Origin: Spirochaetaceae bacterium
GTDB lineage: Bacteria; Spirochaetota; Spirochaetia; DSM-27196; PXBQ01
DNA length: 6,897 nucleotides
NCBI GenBank assembly: GCA_003566875.1
Contig: PXBQ01000019.1
Span: forward strand, 1-6,897
Direction of reading: 5' to 3'
This document shows positions 1-5,650 of the stretch, piece by piece; within the stretch, counting starts at the first letter, position 1, and every line of letters begins with the position of its first letter. Below the pieces are notes generated by a model. That model was given only the letters and a program-made list of their open reading frames with translations, was not told the origin of the DNA and ran no database searches. A program made the position numbers and the translations under genes.

Positions 1-1
1 A

Positions 2-112
2 ACCGAAAGCGCCCGTCTGCACAAAACGATCGTCGCAACCGAATGCCCCGAAATGGACGAAATCCTCGACGCGGAGGACGCGCCACAGCAGTATTGGAGT
101 GTCGATTGGTAA
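2..112 (+). CDS. C-terminal end of an unrecognised protein (5' partial)
   Basis: An open frame enters from the left edge and gives 36 residues ending in the acidic, aromatic tail EDAPQQYWSVDW before a TAA stop at 110-112. The frame has a normal protein-like composition, with GAC, GAG, GCG, ATC and CTC codons. The frame of the following kinase gene, read over the same bases, gives an arginine-rich and implausible peptide, which supports this frame as the real one. Its stop codon overlaps the ATG of the sensor kinase gene (TAATG), the classic arrangement for translational coupling, so the two are very probably in one operon. The product cannot be identified from 36 residues. A response regulator or sensory partner of the kinase is possible but nothing visible shows it. 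Confidence 0.72.
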   Translation, partial: TESARLHKTIVATECPEMDEILDAEDAPQQYWSVDW

Positions 113-1377
113 TGGATTCGGTCAGCATCAACGCCCGTACGGCTTTACTGAAGAATGTATCGACCACTATTACGTTAATCGCTCTTGTTTCACTCGCGAT
201 TAACACCATTGTAGCGTTGACTGCGCGCCAACTCCCGTTCGCGGTTTATATCCGCCAACCTTCGTTTTTCGGTGTGTTACTCACCGCGATTCTGTTTTAT
301 GCGAGCCGTTTTTTTCGGTTTCCCGTTAGCGGTACGGTCCAGGCAGCAGCAATCTTCGCGAACGGTGTCTTCATCTTGTCTCGAACACGCCCCGGAGATC
401 TATCCGGGGCGGTTTTCATCGTATATTCGATGATTCTTTGTCTTAAATTCGGTTTTTTCGGTAAACGTAAAGCTGCAGTTGCGATCACCGTTATTGGGGC
501 TTTCTTCATCGCCGCAGCGACTATCTCGAGCATGCAGTTTATCGGTACACCGTTGGCGGCCCTCAACACGATCGCGATAACGGCCCTGATGCTGTACCTC
601 TTCTGGATCCCGTTTGCGGACGAGATCAGGGAGTACCGCGTTACGAACAAGACTCTCACGTCGATGGTCGCCGAGCGGACCGCTGAGCTCAAAAAAACGA
701 ACGATGCACTCGCCGAGGAGGTTGAGCTCCAGAAAAGGACGCAGGAGGAGCTCCGGGAGTCGGTCGCGGAGAAGGATGTCTTGCTGCGCGAGGTCCATCA
801 CCGCGTCAAGAACAACCTTACCGTGATCAACGGACTGTTGAACCTGCAGATGGCGAAGGCAACCGACCCCGCGTTGCGGAGCGAGTTGCTCGCGACGCGA
901 TCGCGCATCTTCGCGATGGCTTTCGTGCACGACAGCCTGTACGCGAACGATAACCTCGCGCGCGTCCCGATGAGCCGTTACGTCGGCGAACTCGTGCACC
1001 ATATCCGCGAGATGCACGAATCGCAGGTCGTGATCGACGTAACGTTTGATGAGTTTGATCTCGGCATCGACCGGGCGATTCCGTGCAGCATCGTGATCAC
1101 CGAATGCGTCACGAACGCGCTCAAACACGCGTTCGCGCCCGGAGACGAGGGGCGAGTTACCGTCACGGGTCGTCACATTGGCGATGCGCTCGAAATAACG
1201 GTCTCGGACAACGGTCGTGGCATGGACTCGGAAGCCGTCGAGTCGCGCGACGACAACCTCGGCGTCGTATTGATCCGATCGCTCGCCGAGCAGCAACTGC
1301 GGGCAACGGTCGAACTCGAGACAACCGAAGGCGTCACGTGGCGATTTGTCGTTCCTGAAACCCCTTCACTCTCGTAG
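112..1377 (+). CDS. Membrane sensor histidine kinase, six-helix N-terminus with HisKA_2 and HATPase domains
   Basis: This 421-residue protein is a signal-transducing histidine kinase. About six hydrophobic segments (near residues 18-38, 50-66, 73-90, 97-115, 119-141 and 147-166) are joined by short loops, so no large periplasmic sensor domain exists and the stimulus is probably sensed in the membrane. A charged coiled coil (about 170-225) leads into the HisKA_2 box EVHHRVKNNL. The phosphoacceptor is most likely H230, just before the arginine, by analogy with the HRxKN core of the family. The ATPase domain has the N box ECVTNALKHAF (N335), the DNGRGM G1 box (366-371) and a degenerate G2 box around LGVVLIRSLAEQ (383-394). 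I chose ATG 112 over the in-frame ATG at 43 because the extra 23 residues are arginine-rich and overlap the real upstream frame. The stop-start overlap TAATG and a weak GGAG at 96-99 suggest coupled translation. HisKA_2 kinases often pair with response regulators encoded elsewhere, and none is visible here. The signal sensed is unknown. Confidence 0.93.
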   Translation: MDSVSINARTALLKNVSTTITLIALVSLAINTIVALTARQLPFAVYIRQPSFFGVLLTAILFYASRFFRFPVSGTVQAAAIFANGVFILSRTRPGDLSGAVFIVYSMILCLKFGFFGKRKAAVAITVIGAFFIAAATISSMQFIGTPLAALNTIAITALMLYLFWIPFADEIREYRVTNKTLTSMVAERTAELKKTNDALAEEVELQKRTQEELRESVAEKDVLLREVHHRVKNNLTVINGLLNLQMAKATDPALRSELLATRSRIFAMAFVHDSLYANDNLARVPMSRYVGELVHHIREMHESQVVIDVTFDEFDLGIDRAIPCSIVITECVTNALKHAFAPGDEGRVTVTGRHIGDALEITVSDNGRGMDSEAVESRDDNLGVVLIRSLAEQQLRATVELETTEGVTWRFVVPETPSLS

Positions 1378-1390
1378 CCCTTTCCGACTG

Positions 1391-1951
1391 TTACGAACCC
1401 TGTAAAAAACGAATCGGACCCAAACCGACTCCCGGTCTCCACTCAAACACGTCGAACGAAAAAATCCCGTCACCGTCCTCGAGAAGTTTGACGACCGCGT
1501 CAGTCTCTCTCCGGCACCGATCGACGAGCGATTCGGGATACGCGAACGCTTCGCTGTGCCGCGCGAACTCGTCGAGGTCGTCAAGCTCTATACTCGAGGG
1601 CTTACCCGACCCCGGCGCAAATCGGTACACGTCGATGTCGAGGTCCACGGCCGTGATCAACTGAGAATTCCACGTGGCGGGCGTCGCGATGTTCACGTAA
1701 TGCATTCTCGGCGTCCAGTCGGCTTCCCACATCACCGCGACGTTGTGATACCGGTCGGGGAAAAAAATCATCAGAACGTGTTGTTGCGACGTGATCACAC
1801 CGCGGTAGCTCTCCATCACGACGTCGGGTCCCCGATACGCCATGAGGACCGAGTCGTCGTTATGCATTATCTCGAGCGGAAACCGGTAATGAAGGCTTCC
1901 GTCGTACTTCGTCGTGTGCTGAAGGATCGTCGTATTATCGGACACCCGCAC
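1391..1951 (-). CDS. DUF402 protein, probable nucleoside tri/diphosphatase (Ntdp-like)
   Basis: This 186-residue soluble protein has the hallmarks of the DUF402 fold. Near the N-terminus is KYDGSLHYR (16-23), matching the K-x-DGxxHR segment of staphylococcal and bacillal Ntdp proteins. A central strand follows (FFPDRYHNVAVMW, 63-75), then YVNIATP (85-91), DLDIDVY (103-109) and ELDDLDEF (122-129), and an acidic and basic C-terminal helix near 137-160. The clustered Asp and Asn residues (N87, D103, D105, D107, D125, D127) are those expected to bind divalent metal and nucleotide phosphates. Known Ntdp members hydrolyse nucleoside tri- and diphosphates, whereas other DUF402 domains occur in RNA-binding proteins and in RNase E/G-like or thioesterase-like contexts, so substrate assignment is inference. 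The start is a GTG at 1951 with no Shine-Dalgarno sequence. An in-frame GTG at 1945 is an alternative that fits a leaderless transcript. A stop lies seven codons upstream, so the protein cannot extend further. It converges on the kinase gene (13-bp gap) and diverges from the cyclase gene. Confidence 0.88.
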   Translation of the reverse strand: MRVSDNTTILQHTTKYDGSLHYRFPLEIMHNDDSVLMAYRGPDVVMESYRGVITSQQHVLMIFFPDRYHNVAVMWEADWTPRMHYVNIATPATWNSQLITAVDLDIDVYRFAPGSGKPSSIELDDLDEFARHSEAFAYPESLVDRCRRETDAVVKLLEDGDGIFSFDVFEWRPGVGLGPIRFLQGS

Positions 1952-1980
1952 GTTATAGCCGGTTTTCCATCAAGCCGCAA
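1952..1980 (-). promoter_or_regulatory. Probable sigma70-like promoter of the DUF402 gene
   Basis: Read on the minus strand there is TTGCGG (1980-1975), a 17-base spacer, and TATAAC (1957-1952). The -10 hexamer matches the consensus at five of six positions and the -35 at the three key TTG bases. The -10 abuts the annotated GTG start, so transcription would begin about seven bases inside, at the second in-frame GTG (1945). It overlaps the plus-strand promoter of the cyclase gene. Confidence 0.45.
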
Positions 1981-1992
1981 CCGCGGTATTAT
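1964..1992 (+). promoter_or_regulatory. Probable sigma70-like promoter of the diguanylate cyclase gene
   Basis: The elements are TTTCCA (1964-1969), a 17-base spacer, and TATTAT (1987-1992). The -10 matches the consensus at five of six positions and the -35 at four of six. The predicted start near 1999 leaves a leader of about 33 bases that contains the Shine-Dalgarno sequence. The -35 element lies inside the spacer of the divergent DUF402 promoter, so the two polymerase sites overlap. Confidence 0.5.
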
Positions 1993-2021
1993 GTCGACGG
2001 CACGTGATACGCGTGTTCCGC

Positions 2022-2028
2022 GGGGAGG
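2022..2028 (+). promoter_or_regulatory. Shine-Dalgarno sequence GGGGAGG, unusually close to the start
   Basis: GGGGAGG ends only three bases before ATG 2032, closer than the usual five to nine. The same heptamer recurs at 2034-2040, just inside the gene. No earlier in-frame start is available because TGA lies at 2005-2007. The only nearby alternative is TTG 2056, which is rather far from the second copy. Confidence 0.5.
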
Positions 2029-2031
2029 CCG

Positions 2032-4230
2032 ATGGGGAGGGAGATACACAAGAAGTTGATCGAGGTCGCGCCGTTCGCGTACGCGTATCAACGAGTTATC
2101 GTCGACGACAGCGGACGAATCGTCGATTACGTTTTTCTCGAGGTCAACTCGGCTTTTGAAAAACTGTTCGGAGTGAACCGGCGCGACGTTGAGAACCGGC
2201 GCGTCACCGAGGTCATACCGGAGATCAAAGACACCGACGTCGACTGGATCGGATACTTCGGATCGATCGCACTCGACGGCGGTGAGCGCGATTTCGAGGT
2301 GTTTGTGCCACATCTCGAAAAATGGCTCAGAGTCTGCGCGTACTCGGCCGAGGAAGGCACATTTGCCGCGTTCGTTTTCGATGTGACTGCCGAGAAGTCG
2401 AACGCCACCGAGATCGAAAGGTTTTTTGAAGTGAACCTGGATCTCATGTGCATCACCGACCTACACGGGCAATTCATCAAGACGAATCGGGCATGGTCGA
2501 CGTACCTCGGGTACGAGCCGGACGAGATCATCGGACGCGATTATTTTTCGTTTGTTCACCCCGACGATATTCCATCAACGCAAAAGACCCTTGAACGGCT
2601 GACCCAAAAACTCCCGATCCCGGCGTTTGTGAATCGGTACCGAGCTAAAGACGGCGCGTACCGGCACATCGAGTGGAAACCACATCGGTACGGCGAGTTT
2701 ATTTACGCCTCAGGGCGCGACATAACCGGTAGAATCGCGGCCGAGAACGAGCTGCGCGAAAGCAGGCGACAACTAACGTCGCTGTTCGCGAACCTGCCGG
2801 GGATGTCGTATCGATGCAAGAACGACGATGACTGGACGATGGAGTTTGTCGGCGAAGGAGGCATCCAACTCACCGGCTATCGCCCCGACGAACTCGTCGG
2901 CAACGCCGTCGTAGCGTTCAACGACCTGATTCACCCCGACGATCGAGAACACGTCCGGAAGGCGTGGCAAAGCGCGATCGCGGACAAGACCGAGTACTCG
3001 GGTGAGTACCGGATCGTCTCTCGCGCCGGTGCGATCAAGTGGGTGTGGGAGCGCGGACGCGGCGTGTACGCCTCCGACGACGACGCTGTCGTCGCGATCG
3101 AAGGTTTCATCACCGATATCACCGAACGCAAACTCGCGGAGTTCGCGGTCGCGCGTCAGAACGGATTCCAGAAGTTGATCGCGGAGATATCGACCGAATT
3201 CGTCGGTGCGACGATCGACACGATCGACGAGAAGATCGATACGATGCTCCGCAAGTGCGGAGAGTTCTTTGACGCCGACCGAAGTTATCTTTTCCGTTTC
3301 TCCGCAGACCGAAAAATGATGTCGAACACGCACGAGTGGAGCGCACCCGGAATCACGCCGCAGAAGCAGTCCCTGCAAAACGTGTCGATGGACCTCTACC
3401 CGTGGTGGGCCGCCCAGATGCGGGACCGGATCCGGAATAAAAAAACCGTTTTGATCCCCGACGTAGACGCTATGCCGCAGGAAGCCGCGGCCGAGCGCGG
3501 GCTGTTCGCCGGACAAGATATCGAGTCGCTCTTCTGCGTCCCGATCGAGAGTCACGGGGAGGCGCTCGGTTTCTTCGGATTTGACCGGGTGAAGGAAAAG
3601 GGAACCTGGGACAAGCAGCTCGACTCGCTGCTGACGGTAATCGCCAACACGATCGCGGACGCGCTCGACAAAAATAAACTCGAGCACGAGCTCACGCGTT
3701 CGTCCATCACCGATCCGCTCACGGGCTTGTTCAACCGACGGCACCTGTACTCCCGTCTGGGGACGTTGATCGACCAGTTCAAGCGACAGGACGGCTCGCT
3801 CTGCGTCGCGATGCTCGATATCGATCACTTCAAGGATCTGAACGACTCGTACGGACACGCGGCCGGCGACGTCGTGCTTACGCGTTTTGCCGAGATACTC
3901 GGCGAGGGGGTCCGCTCGTTCGACATCGTCGCGCGGTACGGAGGAGAGGAGTTCGTCGTGGTGCTGGTCGGTGCGGTTGCCGGGCTCGCCGCTTCGATCG
4001 CCGAACGGGTGATCGAGAGCGTCCGTGAGTGTCAGTTCGAGTTTTCCGGCGACGTGGTACGGTTCACGGTGAGCTGTGGAGTCGCGGATATCGCGGAGAT
4101 TCCGCGCGACTCGCTCACGTCCGACTCTCTGATCGATCTGGCAGATCGACGACTGTATGCGGCAAAAATGTCAGGGCGAGACAGGATCGTCTCGTCGGAG
4201 TTCGGGTCGCGTTCGGCCGGCCGGAGTTGA
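2032..4230 (+). CDS. Cytosolic diguanylate cyclase, PAS-PAS-PAS-GAF-GGDEF
   Basis: This 732-residue protein makes cyclic di-GMP from two GTP under the control of four sensory modules. PAS1 spans about 8-122. PAS2 (about 128-240) has FVHPDD and ends in a PAC-like RYRAKDGAYRHIEW strand. PAS3 (about 250-372) has IHPDD, EYRIVSRAG and the terminal DITERK signature. A GAF domain (about 378-548) contains the FCVPI and GFFGFD strands. A short helix (544-556) joins it to GGDEF (556-722), which starts with the usual DPLTGLFNRR. The active-site signature is GGEEF (637-641). Metal and substrate residues are in place: D596 in MLDIDHFK, N604, D605 and D613. The RxxD inhibitory site RSFD (628-631) lies exactly five residues before GGEEF, so product feedback inhibition is likely. 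No membrane segment or signal peptide is visible, so it should be cytosolic, and no EAL domain is present. Ligands of the PAS and GAF domains are unknown. The gene faces away from DUF402 across an 80-bp control region. Confidence 0.96.
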   Translation: MGREIHKKLIEVAPFAYAYQRVIVDDSGRIVDYVFLEVNSAFEKLFGVNRRDVENRRVTEVIPEIKDTDVDWIGYFGSIALDGGERDFEVFVPHLEKWLRVCAYSAEEGTFAAFVFDVTAEKSNATEIERFFEVNLDLMCITDLHGQFIKTNRAWSTYLGYEPDEIIGRDYFSFVHPDDIPSTQKTLERLTQKLPIPAFVNRYRAKDGAYRHIEWKPHRYGEFIYASGRDITGRIAAENELRESRRQLTSLFANLPGMSYRCKNDDDWTMEFVGEGGIQLTGYRPDELVGNAVVAFNDLIHPDDREHVRKAWQSAIADKTEYSGEYRIVSRAGAIKWVWERGRGVYASDDDAVVAIEGFITDITERKLAEFAVARQNGFQKLIAEISTEFVGATIDTIDEKIDTMLRKCGEFFDADRSYLFRFSADRKMMSNTHEWSAPGITPQKQSLQNVSMDLYPWWAAQMRDRIRNKKTVLIPDVDAMPQEAAAERGLFAGQDIESLFCVPIESHGEALGFFGFDRVKEKGTWDKQLDSLLTVIANTIADALDKNKLEHELTRSSITDPLTGLFNRRHLYSRLGTLIDQFKRQDGSLCVAMLDIDHFKDLNDSYGHAAGDVVLTRFAEILGEGVRSFDIVARYGGEEFVVVLVGAVAGLAASIAERVIESVRECQFEFSGDVVRFTVSCGVADIAEIPRDSLTSDSLIDLADRRLYAAKMSGRDRIVSSEFGSRSAGRS

Positions 4231-4256
4231 AGGCGCCGCGCGGTGTTTGTTAACGG

Positions 4257-4286
4257 TTTCCGAACGTCGCTCAAGCACGGTATCAT
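4257..4286 (+). promoter_or_regulatory. Probable sigma70-like promoter of the oxidoreductase gene (leaderless)
   Basis: The elements are TTTCCG (4257-4262), an 18-base spacer, and TATCAT (4281-4286). The -10 matches the consensus at five of six positions, while the -35 is weak at three of six. Only five bases separate the -10 from ATG 4292, so the expected transcription start falls on the start codon. No Shine-Dalgarno sequence precedes that ATG, which agrees with a leaderless mRNA. The pattern resembles the promoter at 1964-1992 (GGTTT(T)CC ... CGGTATnATG). Confidence 0.45.
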
Positions 4287-4291
4287 GACGC

Positions 4292-5638
4292 ATGGCAAAC
4301 TCAACTAACTTCACGAGAAAACTCACGACAGGTTACCGGACGCAGGTTCTGATCGTCGGAGGCGGGACCGCAGGGATTGGAGCTGCGTTGGGTGCCGCGC
4401 GCAACGGAGCGGAAGCGCTCATCGTCGAACGTCACGGGTTTTTCGGTGGGATCGCGTCATTCGGCGTCGGAATGCGCATGAACCAAATGCGCCCGTTCGA
4501 CGCGCCGCGTTCGGCGGTCCACGAATCGGTGATCGAAAACCTGCTCGCGTACGGCGATCGAGCGGCGTTGATCCGGCATCACTCGGTCATGCCGAACGTC
4601 GAGTACCTCAAGGCGTCGCTCTTCGATACGCTCGAAAAGGCGGGCTGCCGCTACCTCGTTCATGCCGCAGTCGTCGACGCGATCACCGAGAACGACCGCG
4701 TGACGGGGGTGGTCCTATCAACCAAACACGGGTTGATTCACGTCTCGGCGGACGTCGTCGTCGACTGCACGGGCGATGCCGACGTCGCGTGTTTTGCGGG
4801 TGCAGAAACGATGAACGCCGCGGCAGAGGGTGAATCTTTCGCTCCGATGACGCTGAACTTCGACGTTACGTCGCATCGCACCGCCGAAGCGGAGAGGTTC
4901 GCGCGCTCCTCGAGTCTTTCGACGGCCGTCGAGTCCAGCCGCGGCGCGTATCCGGCTGTACCCCAAAGCTTCTCGTTGAACCGTTTTTCTTCTGCGACCG
5001 CGCTCAACGTCAACCACGGCGGCACGCGAACGCTCGGATCGCTCGACGGGAGCGATCTCGACGATATCACGCGCGCGGAGGCGTTCAGCCGCCGGCAGGT
5101 CATCGAGATGGTCCGCGCGATGAACGAGTCGGGCGTCGAGGAACTCTCGGATCTCGATATCATCACGACGGGGGCTCAGATCGGCGTGCGCGAGACGCGC
5201 AGAGTCAAGGGCGCGTACGTTCTAACTGAACACGACGCGATGACCGGCGCGCGGTTCGACGACGCGATCGCGTGGCGCAGCGGCTTCCTCGACATCGGCT
5301 TTGTGCGCTACGAGAGGATGCGCGTTCACGAAGTCCCGTACCGGGCGCTACTCCCCGAAACCGTCGACGGCCTTCTCACGGCGGGCAGGTGCATTTCGGC
5401 GTCGCACGTCGCCGCGGCAGCTGGAAAGAGCATGGGAAACTGCATCGCGACCGGTCACGCGGCGGGAACCGCGGCGGCGATCGCGACGCGGCTCGGAAAG
5501 AGTCCGCGTGATATCCGGGTAACGGAGCTTCAGGACGCGCTGCGCGCGGACGGCGTCGATATCCCGTTCTCCCGCGCCGATCAGACCGACGACGACATGG
5601 ACCCCGACGAACTCCGAGGCGTTCGCACGTCCGGCTGA
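4292..5638 (+). CDS. FAD-dependent oxidoreductase (FAD_oxidored, PF12831-like)
   Basis: This 448-residue flavoprotein is predicted to be a soluble oxidoreductase. Near the N-terminus, strand VLIVGGGTAGIGAA (19-32) is the dinucleotide-binding GxGxxG of a Rossmann fold. The acidic residue E46 in LIVER should bind the adenosine ribose, followed by FFGG (50-53). A second FAD motif, VVVDCTGDADVAC (155-167), matches the aTGDadvA signature of the family. The C-terminal half carries QIGVRETRRVKGAYVLTEHD (296-315) and the closing FAD-contact block LLTAGRCISASH (361-372) plus GNCIATGHAAGTAAA (382-396). Length is normal for the family. No signal peptide, Tat motif or membrane segment is seen. The last 20 or so residues are acidic and probably disordered. 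The substrate is unknown, since PF12831 members act in varied and mostly uncharacterised reactions. Start ATG 4292 lacks a Shine-Dalgarno sequence but sits at the predicted transcription start. It lies 61 bp after the cyclase gene with its own likely promoter, and 12 bp tail-to-tail from the TolC-like gene. Confidence 0.93.
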   Translation: MANSTNFTRKLTTGYRTQVLIVGGGTAGIGAALGAARNGAEALIVERHGFFGGIASFGVGMRMNQMRPFDAPRSAVHESVIENLLAYGDRAALIRHHSVMPNVEYLKASLFDTLEKAGCRYLVHAAVVDAITENDRVTGVVLSTKHGLIHVSADVVVDCTGDADVACFAGAETMNAAAEGESFAPMTLNFDVTSHRTAEAERFARSSSLSTAVESSRGAYPAVPQSFSLNRFSSATALNVNHGGTRTLGSLDGSDLDDITRAEAFSRRQVIEMVRAMNESGVEELSDLDIITTGAQIGVRETRRVKGAYVLTEHDAMTGARFDDAIAWRSGFLDIGFVRYERMRVHEVPYRALLPETVDGLLTAGRCISASHVAAAAGKSMGNCIATGHAAGTAAAIATRLGKSPRDIRVTELQDALRADGVDIPFSRADQTDDDMDPDELRGVRTSG

Positions 5639-5650
5639 CGCCGAAACCGC

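Noticed and set aside
43..111. Extension of the kinase to an earlier in-frame ATG at 43
   Set aside because: The 23 extra residues are arginine-rich, have no membrane or signal character, and overlap the credible upstream frame that ends at 112.
1404..1430. Minus-strand hairpin (stem 1425-1430 with 1412-1417) followed by six T (1409-1404), resembling an intrinsic terminator
   Set aside because: It lies inside the last codons of DUF402 and would cut the mRNA before its stop codon. The stem is only six pairs with one wobble, and the T-run is offset from it.
1981..2023. Two CCGCGG palindromes and CACGTG in the cyclase leader as operator sites
   Set aside because: Short GC palindromes are expected by chance at this base composition, and the spacing does not match a regulator site I can name.
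1556..2059. Open frame of 167 codons on the plus strand opposite DUF402
   Set aside because: It is a His/Arg/Val-rich mirror of the DUF402 gene, which has clear family motifs, and it overlaps the cyclase start region.
2773..3858. Long minus-strand open frame (361 codons) within the cyclase gene
   Set aside because: It is an antisense shadow of well-conserved PAS3, GAF and GGDEF coding sequence, with Arg/Asp/Val-rich composition and no recognisable domain.
4232..4251. Possible weak terminator after the cyclase gene (GGCGCC, GCGC loop, GGTGTT, then TTGTT)
   Set aside because: Half of the pairs would be G-U wobbles and the T-tract is interrupted, so it cannot be told from chance in GC-rich DNA.
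4285..4308. Short upstream frame MTHGKLN overlapping the oxidoreductase start
   Set aside because: It has no Shine-Dalgarno sequence, and if the transcript begins at 4292 as predicted, its ATG is not transcribed.
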